Part shown: piece after piece, positions 23,990 to 34,400 of the stretch
How positions within the stretch are numbered: the first letter of the stretch is position 1
Layout of the letters: each line of letters begins with the position of its first letter
Assembly: GCA_036346355.1 (NCBI GenBank)
Contig: CM070588.1
Location: forward strand, 19,515,914-19,579,913
Source: Rhipidocladum racemiflorum
Taxonomy: Eukaryota > Streptophyta > Magnoliopsida > Poales > Poaceae
Reading direction: 5' to 3'
Length of the DNA: 64,000 nt
Program-made: the position numbers and the translations under genes
The notes under the pieces: generated by a model
The model's database searches: none
Seen by the model: the letters and a program-made list of their open reading frames with translations, nothing else
What the model was told of the DNA's origin: nothing

Positions 23990-24240
23990 TTTAAAGACGG
24001 TTCTTTATGAGCACCGTCTGTGATATCTATTTCACAGACGGTTCGTACACACAACCGTCTTGAATATTTATCTATTACAGACGGTTATATTGAAGGACCG
24101 TTTGTGGTAGTTACTATTACAGACGGTTGTTAAGTAGAACCGTCTGTAATAGATAAACATTAAAGACGGTTGTGTTTTAGAACCGTCTGTGAAATATATA
24201 TCACAGACGGTTGTTTTTTAAAACCGTCTGTGATAGGTGC
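23990..24240 (+). repeat. internal block of CACTA subterminal-type repeats
   Basis: At least seven ACAGACGGTT/AACCGTCTGT units in alternating orientation sit between the two genes, immediately upstream of a TATA box (24244-24250) and the start of the second gene. This location is internal, not subterminal. Confidence 0.85.
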
Positions 24241-24243
24241 CTC

Positions 24244-24250
24244 TATATAA
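24244..24250 (+). promoter_or_regulatory. TATA box of the Transposase_24/Ulp1 gene
   Basis: TATATAA lies 67 bp before the ATG at 24317, right after the internal repeat block. Confidence 0.6.
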
Positions 24251-24316
24251 CTTCTACACCAAAACGCGTTTGATCAGATCAAAACCCTACGCACACTTCA
24301 AACCCTAACCGCATCG

Positions 24317-27300
24317 ATGGAGACCGCCGCCTCCCCGAGCCCGCCGCCGCCTCCCCGAGCCGGGCGCCTCAGCCCCGCCGCCGCCTCCCCGAGCCCCGCC
24401 GCGGCGTTGGCGCCTCCTCCCCCGGCGAACGCGCCTCCTCCTCTCCCGACTGCTGCGTCTCCTCCTCCCCCAGCGATGTCTCCTCCTCCATCACAAGGTT
24501 GGTCTCCTCCTCCCCCGTGGTAGAACAATAGATTTATGGATGTGTGTGCTAAGGTTGAAACTGTGAAATCAAAGGAAACATTGCATAAGAAGGGCACCTC
24601 AAAGAGAAGATTGTGGCCTTTTGGATGGTTTGTAAAGCAAACTGAGAATGAACTCCATTCCTATATTATTCATTGCCTCTGTTTTGTAGATTGTAGGTGC
24701 TACTAACAATTGAATAATATTCATTGCCTCCGTTCCTATATTATTCTCTGCATATATTTTATGGCCTCTCTCTATATTTTTTTTATTTGTATGTTTTGCA
24801 AGTCTTTCTGTACCATTTCTCCTTCCATGTCTTCTCTATAAATTGTATAAATTAGTTAGAATGAAAATAGTGCAAGCTCTGCAGAGGTCTAGATTCCGAA
24901 TTTTAACAGGAGTTAATACATACAAATATAACATATTGTGAATTAGTATATTGTGAACTGTCATTCTAGTGTTGTTCTTTAAAATATCATCAACAAAGAT
25001 CATAAATAACAAGTATGCAAGCATAAATATAACAACTCACAGTCCTCCATGACGTGAGCAACAAGTTTTCCATTTTCTACCAACACATGGCATAAAACCA
25101 ATCTTTGCTTACACATGACACAACAGTTGAAAACAATCTTGCCAACACATAGCAAAGTATTGAATAATCTGTAGGGTAAACTTTTCAATACCAAAATTTC
25201 CAATTGCAAACCATTTTATGAAAAATATGAAAACATCTAGCTAGTGCTAGTGCACCAAGACTTTCATGACTGTGGAAACGGCTTTTGAAAAAGATTTTCA
25301 CTCTGCGGCTTTACCCACAAGACGTTTGGTGAATAACATTATTTCAATATTTTCTGTCCACCTTAGGCCCAACTGATGAGCCGAGTCAAGTCAAACCAAC
25401 TCGCGCTCCAAGAAAAGCAAACAAAAGGCCAACAGGCCGATATAGCATCACGGCGATCGATCCGAAAGATGGGACCCCTACCGGAAGTAAAAAGGTAGTG
25501 AATGCATTACGAACAATGTGCGGGATAGTTGCACGCGAACGGGTCCCCATCACATGTACATCCTAGAAGTCGCTGACTGACGAGGGCCGCAACGACCTGC
25601 TTACAGAAATCCTTTCCTCCTTCGATCTCCCAGAAGAACTCGAGGACCCTATGCGACGGTATGCAATGCTAGTGGCAGGAAAGGCGTGGAAGACCTTTAA
25701 GAGCACACTTGTCAAGGAATACGTCAATAAGGATAGGACTCCCTACTCTAAGTACGGGTTCATTAGTGAGGATTCATGGCAGCGTTTTGTTCAGCTGAAG
25801 ACGACAGATCAATTCTTGATTGAAAGCGAAGCACACAAGGCCCTGCAGGCAAGGAACACCCACCCCCATAGACTCGGCACCGCTGGCTACGCGGGGAAGA
25901 GGATGCAATGGGACAGGGAGGACGAGGGGGACTCCGTGCCATTTGCATCGATTGCGACGGTAGCGCCAGGCGGCTAAGATCGTGGTCATGTGCCACACCA
26001 TCTGGCACCATCTCCTTTACAAACCCTGCGGACGAGGAAGTCTGCCAACGTTTGGTAAGATATCGAACCACCATTTTGGTACGTATTTAGTTCCTAACTT
26101 CATAAGTCAGATAACTTGCTGCGATCTTGCAGGCAGAGTTGAGTGCACAATCTTCTGGTGGATCTTTTGTCCCAAACAGGGAGAGAGATGCACTCTCCAC
26201 GGCATTGGGAAACAAGGAACACCCTGGTCGCACGCGAGGCAAAGGGGTTTTCGTTCCCTGGAAAGCGGGCTTGAAGACACTCACATGTACCGGAGTAAGA
26301 AGAGAGGTAGAGGCAGCGCGAAAAAAGATCATGAAGGATCTTGAGGACAGGTGATAGGAGAATTCGATGATAGGATAAGAAGCCTCGAGGAAAGGCTCAA
26401 TGCTCAAAACACACAGCCTGTGGAAGGCCAAGGGTTGAGCCCCACTACACGTAAGAGCATTTGTGTCGTCATACGACCAGTGTAAACACGTCGGCAAATT
26501 CCCTGTCTGTGACATCAAGGTATACTAATTTAGATCTCTTGAATGCTCCATAGATATATCTTTTGGGCACATTAGCTAATTGGGTACCGTTGTGTAGGAG
26601 CCCACGCGGTGCAATCTCCAGTGAGAGTTGCCAATTGCTCCCTTCCTATACAGTCGCTTGGGGCCTCGCGTATCCATCCATTGAAGGCGATGGTGCACGG
26701 TACCCTACTAGCGCCGGGTTTCACGAAGGTCAATGTGGACGGCGTTCATGACATTTTCAAGATCGTCACGCTACAATTGCCTCCAAATGACGAGTTTCAG
26801 ACACTGGGGGATGTCATCGGCACATTCATCCAAAGGCCCGGCGACATATCTCTAGACATCCATCCTCCACCGTAAGTACCTCTACTTCCTCCGCCAGTTG
26901 ATCCAATTCCCCCAAATAGGTTATCGTGCCCTCCCCACCCAAAAACATTGTGATGAGTTTGATATTGACTTTGACTATGATTGCTCTCTACTCCCCTCGT
27001 CTCCCGAAGATTTCCGTTCCAACAAAGAAAGGGAAGGGCAAATCGAAAAAGATAGCGAAGGCCTTGCAAGATTATCCGATGGCCCCGATTGGCAGGGTAT
27101 TCAAGCTAGGAGAGCCTTTATTAACGGAAGATCGCATGAAGACATTGACTTACTGCTGCAAAAGCCTGCATACATACTACATGAGACAAGCTAACAAGCC
27201 AGAGAACGAACGTACAACAAGTATCATGGTCCGCTACAAGCCTAAGCATCTGTTCAACGAGTCAGCGGGGGGCTACTTCGCGGTCGTCTTCCAGGACCTG

Positions 27301-28203
27301 TTCGATCTCTTCAACCTCGACGCCCTCGACGCCTCGCTCTTGAGATGCTGGACATTGTGAGTGTGTCTTCCCTGTAATACGGATAAATGTCATATATATA
27401 TATATATATATATATATTTGAAGTGACCCCTTTGCCTAACTTTTGTATATATAGATTCATGATACGCGAAGCGAGAACGAACAATACATCGGTGGGTTTC
27501 CTCGACCCACTCTTAGTCTGGCAGCCAACAATGAACCAAGATGCAAAAGCGATGAGGAATACGCATTTACATGCCTTGGATGCTCAGAAAGATAAAAGTT
27601 TCATACTTTTACCATTTAACCCAGGGTAAGTGCTGCCCGACTTGGTATACTCTCATTTGTAATGTGCACACAATACTTTGGTGTTAATTGACCATGGCAA
27701 CATACCTATGCAGGTTTCACTGGGTTCTAATTGTAATTCATCTGGCCAAGAACCGGGTTATTTACGTTGATTCCTCACATACCGGCAACCACGACTTGAA
27801 CCCTATCGCACGGTTAATCACCAGGTAACCATGTTGTTTAAGGTGCTTGTTGCTCCTGGAATAGCTGAGGCTAACCTTTCGAAATCACGTAGGACGGTCA
27901 AAGCTTTGCAAGATCCTTCTGTTCAAGGCGGGGATAAGGCGTTGCAGCACGATTTTAAGTTTCCGGTATCCTCTATACAGTATAATCCTATTTCAAACTC
28001 CGTAGCCATGATTCTGGAACTAAGCAATTCTATTTTTATAGTGCCACCAACAGGGACAGGGCAATAACCGATGTGGATTTTACGTTTGCCATAACATGCA
28101 TCTCCTCGTCAATGCAACACAAATGAGTAAGGATAAAACTTCGTTGCAAGACAAGGATCTCAAGGTCAATTCGAGGAAAACTTTGTTTTTTCCTAGCCAC
28201 TGA
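24317..28203 (+). pseudogene. CACTA second gene: Transposase_24 region plus Ulp1-type cysteine protease, multi-exon
   Basis: The likely start is a Pro/Ala-rich exon at 24317 (METAASPSPPPP). Near 25400-25975 the sequence matches Transposase_24 proteins (NKRPTGRYSI, KDRTPYSKYGFISEDSWQRF, ALQARNTHPHRLGTAGYAGK). At 26127-26345 is SFVPNRERDALSTALGNKEH and a Lys/Glu-rich helix. At 26620-26870 is PLKAMVHGTLLAPGFTKVNV. At 27010-28203 is a C48 (Ulp1/SUMO-protease-like) domain with catalytic His (27718-27720, in FHWVLIVI), Asp (27769-27771, in YVDSS), Gln before and Cys (28072-28074, in GNNRCGFYVC), stop TGA at 28201-28203. Probable introns include one ending CAG at 27713 and one ending TATAG at 28040. 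A stop after TCTS near 25564 suggests decay. The role in transposition is not known. Confidence 0.8.
27391..27416 (+). repeat. AT microsatellite in the CACTA second gene
   Basis: An uninterrupted (AT)n tract lies in a likely intron between the 27359 stop and the exon at 27455. Similar tracts lie in LTR B at 17021-17040, 18066-18096, 18193-18220 and 30420-30440. Confidence 0.85.
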
Positions 28204-28924
28204 AGTCATTAATAAAAAAGGCGAGTTCTACGCAGGTGCCTAACTGCAAGAGTTAGGTTTTTCTCTGTATTGCCACTTGTACTGTTTTAATTTGTGAAGA
28301 TTGTGGACTTGTAGTAGTTGAATTGCTTAGGAAAAAATATCATTCTTAGTCAATTCTTTTTCTTGAGAGGAGAGCATTTCGAAATAGTAACACCGTGATG
28401 TAGTAGCCATGTACATATTAGGCAGCTGGAATGATGCCTTAGTAAATTTTGTAGATATCTTCCTGATACAATTGATGTGGGGGGTGCTGGAAGGCAACAA
28501 CGTTCGTCAGGCTGTGATGGATCAAGTTATATCCTTCGTTGGTTTTATTGGATCGATGCTGCTTGCCATTCTCTTTCCATGTTTGATATATTTAGTTTGA
28601 AAGCAGCTATTTGTGTCAATTGCTACGTATGGTTGTTTAGTGTTTACTTCTCCAATAACGTGATTGGAGAAAATTCATTTGTAACTTCTGTTTCCTTGCA
28701 TGAGTGCTAGATGATAATAGGGTTGGGATTCTTTTAGTCTTTATACGCATTTGATATATTGTTTGCGATCTGATATGTCTGTGTTATGTGATCTGTGTGT
28801 GTTATGTCTGTGATCTGTGTTATGATCACTTGTTTGTGATCTTATGTCTGTGTTATGTCTGTTTCAGAGGGCATGGCTAGCATTTCCTGAGGCTAGCCAA
28901 TAGACAGAAAAATGTCGATGTATG
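28204..28924 (+). other. 3' untranslated region of the CACTA second gene
   Basis: This AT-rich stretch has no supportable ORF. A short TGTGTTATGTCTGTGATCTG tract is reiterated at about 28780-28865. Confidence 0.4.
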
Positions 28925-28929
28925 AAAAC

Positions 28930-29355
28930 CACATCACAGACGGTTTTTATTTGTGAACCGTCTGTGATACAATACATCACAGACGGTGTTATTTGTGAAC
29001 CGTCTGTGATAGGTTATATAACACAGACAGTTCGTACAATAAACCGTCTGTGATATCTATACTATCACAGACGGTTGGTACAATAAACCGTCTGTGATAT
29101 CCATACTATCACAGACGGTTCGTACAATAAACCGTCTGTGATATCCATACTATCACAGACGGGTCTTTTGTCAAACCGTCTGTGGAAGAAATATATCACT
29201 AACGGTTCTGAATAAGAACCGTCTGTAATATTATTATCACAGACGGTTGTTGAAACCATCTGTGATGTGGCTCTATTATCACTGGCCCATTGTTAGAGAC
29301 GGTTCACAAAGCCGTCTCTGATGATATTTGTGAACCGTCTCTGATAGGGTTTTCT
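28930..29355 (+). repeat. 3' subterminal repeats of the CACTA element
   Basis: Dense ATCACAGACGGTT...AACCGTCTGTGATA units run up to the terminal inverted repeat. One unit (CTATACTATCACAGACGGTT with its partner) is tandemly reiterated three times at about 29050-29160. Confidence 0.9.
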
Positions 29356-29472
29356 GTAGTAGTGGAAGGTGAAAAGATAATGGAGACATCTGGTGGCTTG
29401 CATACGTAAGTTTCTAAAGACTTCATGCGCTGCCAACAGGAAACGGCTGAAGAAAAAAAAAACGTTTCCTGT

Positions 29473-30120
29473 CACTACTACAAAACCGGGCATCATAAGC
29501 GGCCTATTAGAAACGGTTTGATGCGAACCGGTTGTAATGCTCACACCAGAAGCGATTCGTGGCAATAGGCTGGAGGGGATCTCTAGAAGCGGTTCGTGGC
29601 ACGAACCCCTTCTAAAGCCCCACCTTTAGAAGGGGTTCGTGGCACGAACCCCTTCTAAAGACCTTTACAAGCGGTTCGTGTCTCCAACCGCTTCTAAAGC
29701 TTTAGAAGGGGTTCGTGTCACGAACTGCTTCTAAAGGTGGGGCTTTAGAAGGGGTTCGTGACACGAACCGCTTCTAAAGACCCCCTTCAGAAGGGGTTCG
29801 TGTCACGAACCGCTTGTAGAAGCCCAGTTTTAGAAATAATAAAAGGAATGCGTGTCCTATTCTATCAGAGAGCACGCGTGGGTGGGTTGGCTAGATGGAT
29901 GAAGCGGGTCACGAGGATGGAGTGCTGGTCGTGGGTTCGAATCTCATTCCCACGATATTATTGGTAGTCTTTTATCGCTTGGTGTCACACCACTACAAGC
30001 GGTTCTAGCAACCGCTTGTGATACCCTTCGGGGTATCACTCGCGGTTGCTTAGAAGCGGGTGTAGAATAGCTTCTGGAAGTGGTTTTGAACCGCTTCTGG
30101 AAGCCATTTCTGTAGTAGTG
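29473..30120 (+). mobile_element. 648-bp non-autonomous CACTA element
   Basis: Ends are CACTACTACAAAA (29473) and TTTCTGTAGTAGTG (30120), with target duplication TGT at 29470-29472 and 30121-30123. The site without it exists in tandem copy 1 near 17805. The interior is built of AGAAG(C/G)GGTTCGTG and its complement in alternating orientation. It encodes no protein. Its sub-repeat motif differs from that of the large CACTA element nearby, so another transposase probably moved it. Confidence 0.92.
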
Positions 30121-30754
30121 TGTTGTAGGCCGGTGGGAATCGGTATGGACGCATGCAAGGCAAGGCAAACGACAGCATTAAAGAAAAAAAAACGTTTCTG
30201 TTTCCTGTTGTAGTTGGACGCATGCAAGGCAAGGAAAAAAAACTAGTGCTTAAATAGGTGACGTGAGAAATTTCTGGGAAGTAACGTTGGTGCCATGCAT
30301 GCATCAAATAAAGTTAATGGCTGGAGAAAAATTTCTGCCATGCATGCACCAAATAAAAGGAAACGCTTGGACTAATCAAATCACACTTGGCACATATATA
30401 CACACATACACACGAACGTATATATATATATATATATATACATACTCACACACTCAAACGTTTAAAACATTTTCGCAAACAAGTTGAGAGAGAGAAATAA
30501 AAATAACAGAGAGGTTCTAAGATCTGGAAAAATTTCTCTAAAATACTAGAGATCATTTAGGGCTTAATGAAGTTGGTTTCGTAAACTTTCGACGTGTAGA
30601 TTTTCCGTAAAAATTATTTTAGTGAACCGGACACCTGTACAGAGTTTCATAAAGTCGACATCTCTACTCCAAAAATTCCCAATAAATCCCAGACAACACC
30701 AACTAGTTCGAAAATACTATAAATACATTTAAAGCAAATTTTTGGGGTGTTACA

Positions 30755-30910
30755 ATAAATAAGATAGGAATCTACATACAGATAAGATCAGCAATCTACA
30801 TTTTTGCAATTAAGAGTTTTATAGCAAACATACTTTTTCAGAGAAAAGCATGCCCTTAGTCTTATCAACCCATCTATCTAAGCCTTCCCTACAGTCGACA
30901 ACTCGAGCCT
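30755..30910 (-). mobile_element. 5' internal leader of element D
   Basis: Only about 156 bp lie between the primer site of element D and the start of LTR B. The first five bases next to LTR B are ATAAA, the expected target duplication if B inserted here. The rest of element D is not in this position. Confidence 0.6.
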
Positions 30911-30922
30911 GCTCTGATACCA
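30911..30922 (-). other. primer binding site of element D (tRNA-iMet)
   Basis: The minus strand reads TGGTATCAGAGC, preceded by GAGG, exactly as in element B. Confidence 0.85.
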
Positions 30923-31435
30923 CCTCTTATGGGTGCTTCGGTCTTTGTAACAGAGATTCGGGTACTCACTGTTGCGTCGGACTGGAATTAACGCAACCCG
31001 TTAGTAACCCGAACCCCAATTACAAACCATACCCGGATTGAGGCCAATCAATCGGCATGACACACTCGGCATGTGGTCATATGCCAAATGATTGATTCCA
31101 ACCCGAGCTTCCCCGAGATATGTGCCTAGTGCTAGTTCCCTGGATCAGTAGCCTAGCACCCACATATTTCCACAATACGTTGCATCAAAACACTTACATT
31201 AACAAAATGGCTACAGTAGTACTGGTTTGATTACATCGAGATAGTAATGCAAGAAAGAAATTTTGGCAAATGGCTACAAGAGCTAAAGAGAGACTTAGAG
31301 TACAGCAACGGCAGCGGAGTGCCTTCCCAAACTCAAAGGCAGTAGCTGAGTTGCGACCGAGAGAAAACCTAATCTACAGCTGCAAAACCCGACGATCTCT
31401 GAATCGAAGCGATCCTCGCCTAGCTTGCCTTCTTC

Positions 31436-34400
31436 TCACTTGACTCCGTCTTCTGAGCTTGGTAATCAGTTTTAAAGCAAACAGTGAGTACACGTATGTA
31501 CTCGCAAGACTTTAGTGTTTGCAATTATAATACGTATGCAGGTTAATCAATAAAAAAAGCTGCTAATCCAGTTCAGAGTTGCATAAAGCTAAATTTATTT
31601 GCGATAGAATAATAGATTTCAGAAGATGATCAATTTACAAAAGCAATTGATAAAGAATGTAATTCAATACATAATTGTATAATTCATTCAGCATCCACAT
31701 CCAAATTCCTCCAATTTATCCAACACCACCATCACATGGCATCAAGAATCACCACCAGCATAAAATTGAACATCCAACATACCATCATATGGCATCAAAA
31801 ATCACCACCAGCACCATTGAATTACCAATCCAATCAGTCTCTGAGTCCAACGACTCAACATTTTGCATGTTACAACCCAACATTTAAAAGATCTACCGGT
31901 TCCAAAATATTTTTCAAAACAAAACCAAAAATACTATACTTGACAATAATTATCCAAGCTGCTCGTGACCGTGAGCACGGCTAATCAATTAGATTTATTC
32001 TCTGTAGAGATTGTACACTTTACCCACATGAAACACTAGGAATCATGTCAACCATGCCACGCGATACGAAATGCACCCGTTTTGCTAGACTGTGACGGAA
32101 CTGTTCCACTTGCGAGTTTCTAGTCTTGCGTCAGCCCCGGTGAAGTGCACCCCTTGCTATGGCGGGTGATCAGCCCCACACACAAAAACAAATACAACTT
32201 TCGTGATGGTTTACGATTACCGTCCATCGCCTCACAACCCATAGCAAGGCCTTCACCGTTGTAACGGTACCGTATTGGGACGGTATACTCCAACACCTGT
32301 GCGAGGTGAGGGAGACCCTTAGACAAAGCACCAAAGACGCTGATCGTCCAACTACTTCGACCTACCACGGCGCAAGACCAGTCACTTACTCCTGTACTAT
32401 GTTCAGGTCATCCCATACTAACACATGTGGTTATACGATTTGACTCAGTTAACACCATCAAGTTCGGTCCTTAGGGTTGCATGGACGAGACCTCCACCCG
32501 TCCGTCCGGCATAAAACCACCTTTCACCTTTTCCTTTTCCTCTTTTTACCAACATAGCTTTTTCCACCAAAACTGTGATGCCCTAGAATTTGAGAGCAAT
32601 CCTAGGGTTTTCTTTCTTGATTGTTCCGGATAGAAAGAGGGTTTTGTCGGGGAATGAAACAATTGAAGAATATGCGGCAATTTAATATTAAAAATTGGAG
32701 TTTTGGGCTAGTTTCCGCTGGGCTGAGGCAACCTGGGCCTGGGCCGGGAATTCATTTTTCCCCCTCTCCTCCCCATGCCTTGGTGGGCCGGCCCACCTTC
32801 CCCTTTAAGTGGCGCCCCCTTCCCCCAAACCCTAAGGCGCCTCCCTTCCTCCCCCCTAGCAGCCACACCCCCTCCTCTTCCTCCCCTGCGTGGTGGCTCA
32901 AGATCCACCGCGAAACGCGAAGGAGAAAACGAGAAGAGGATCCGTGGAGGCGAGGAGGACTTTGAACAGATTTCCGCTACGGGATCGTCGCGCTGCTCTT
33001 CGTGGGGTTCGCAAGGGGGAACTCAAGGTAAAATTCCCAATCTTTTACCTCTGTTCTACCTAGGGATTAGGAGTGTATTAGATCTGGTGGTGAGTGGTTT
33101 GGATGGATCTTGATGGGGGAGAAGGGTAGATGTTCACGTGGTGCTGTTTTTGGAAGGGAAGATTGTGCAGCGCGGATTGTTTCACGTTTTACGTGGAATA
33201 GATGATTTTGCCTGCAAAGACCTATAACTAGAAAGTTGTAGATAATGTCGAGACCTAGCTTATGTAATTTTTTCAGAATTTTTGGGGCGTCGGTCTGAGA
33301 GTTATCGCTGTTGGAAGATGACGAACAGAATCTGGAAACAGATTTCGTCCACTGTGTTGGACGGTTGTTTAGGCATATTTAACAGTGGAATTGAAATTTG
33401 TGACCTTCATGAAAGTTGTAGATCTCGTCAATATATAGCTACTGTAAATTTTTTGTATTTTTATGAACAGTAGAAAAAATATACGAAATTGGGAAGGGAG
33501 GGTGCTGCTGTTCGATTCGGACAGATCGGGGTTTTTGGCGTTTAAATGGGATTGGGGAGTAGGAAGCGTGTGTTTGAATTGTGTGATGAATTGTGCTGTC
33601 GCTATGTACTGAAATAATATTTGTTCAGGTGGTGCCACTGCTGGGCGTAATTAGGTTCATCGTCACGTCGGTAAAGGCAAGTGGAAGTAGTTGTATTGTT
33701 AAGCTATACATTGTTGTTTGCTTCGCTTTCATTATAAACTCCAATTACAGCAATCATACACGGTTTAATCACTTGCTTTGAGGTAAGGTGAAGAATGATG
33801 TTGTTTAATGGATTAATTGTCTAAACATTTCATCTCTATGACATTTGTTTTCTATCCATGCTATATGATGATATGCAAACATGTGGACTCAAAGTGGGAG
33901 GAGTTATATGATGATATGCAAACATGTGGACTCGGTGGGAGGAGTTATGAATGAATTCATGCATGAAGCATTAACCGCATAATCATGCATTGGAAGTTTG
34001 TCGACGCTAACGCGTGGCGTGACTGCACGTACAACACCGCGGTGTTCCTGAGAAAGGGCACGGTGAGGAGGAACATGGCATAAGCATGTGCATCAATCAT
34101 ATGCATTTTATGAAGTGGTGTGGACTCTTTGATGTGGTATTGTAGATGAGGAATGTGGAATGCTAGATATATGGTGGACGTTTATTGGTATTAGTTGTTC
34201 TGCTTGGTTTGAGATTACCCAATCTCACTACTTGTCAGCTTTGATGTTTTCAGAGTAGCGCACGTGAGTCGTAAGCATGAAGGGTGGGCTAGCAACACAA
34301 TAATTTTTCTGATGTCATCACGACTCTCATGATCTAGTGCTTTAAATAATTCATTAGTTGGATGCAATTTTATTTCATATAGACCCCTTGTTGTTCCCTT

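Larger units (their letters stand above)
18767..29364 (+). mobile_element. CACTA (En/Spm) DNA transposon, 10.6 kb, two genes
   Basis: Termini are CACTACTACAGAAA at 18767 and TTTCTGTAGTAGTG ending at 29364. The 3-bp target duplication GAA lies at 18764-18766 and 29365-29367, and the uninterrupted site is preserved in the neighbouring tandem copy near 17694. Inverted sub-repeats (ACAGACGGTT and AACCGTCTGT) crowd both ends and a third block at 23990-24240. The genes are TNP2-type transposase (20611-23834) and a Transposase_24/Ulp1 gene (24317-28203), both on the + strand. Confidence 0.95.
17917..30242 (-). repeat. 1.05-kb tandem duplication in LTR B, copy 2 (split by two insertions)
   Basis: This copy matches copy 1 through 18766, resumes at 29365, is split again at 29473-30120 and ends near 30242. 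Net length is about 1.07 kb. The duplication begins just downstream of the TATA-like CTATTTAAG of the LTR, so it doubles the transcribed leader. (AT)n microsatellites at 18066-18096 and 18193-18220 differ in length from copy 1. Confidence 0.85.
14834..30754 (-). mobile_element. LTR B, 5' LTR of a minus-strand gypsy element, split by nested insertions
   Basis: The LTR starts TGTAACACCCC at 30754 and ends CGAACA at 14834, next to the primer site. Without the CACTA element (18767-29364), the small CACTA (29473-30120) and their duplicated target bases it is about 4.7 kb, including one extra copy of a 1.05-kb segment. It carries a TATA-like CTATTTAAG near 30248-30257, the spliced mini-gene at 15138-16551, and the hairpin TGAGTAT-ACAC-ATACTCA at 15220-15237. 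Confidence 0.8.

Noticed and set aside
24317..24523. Proline-rich 68-codon frame as an independent gene
   Set aside because: Better explained as the first exon of the Transposase_24/Ulp1 gene because a TATA box and repeat block precede it.
28780..28865. TGTGATCTGTGTTATG repeats as a regulatory array
   Set aside because: Simple local slippage in a 3' UTR, with no further support.
32621..32965. 114- and 162-codon frames in LTRs 1 and 3 (also 44476-44964)
   Set aside because: They run through the GC-rich LTR leader and across a likely exon-1 donor. LTR copies differ by frameshifts there.
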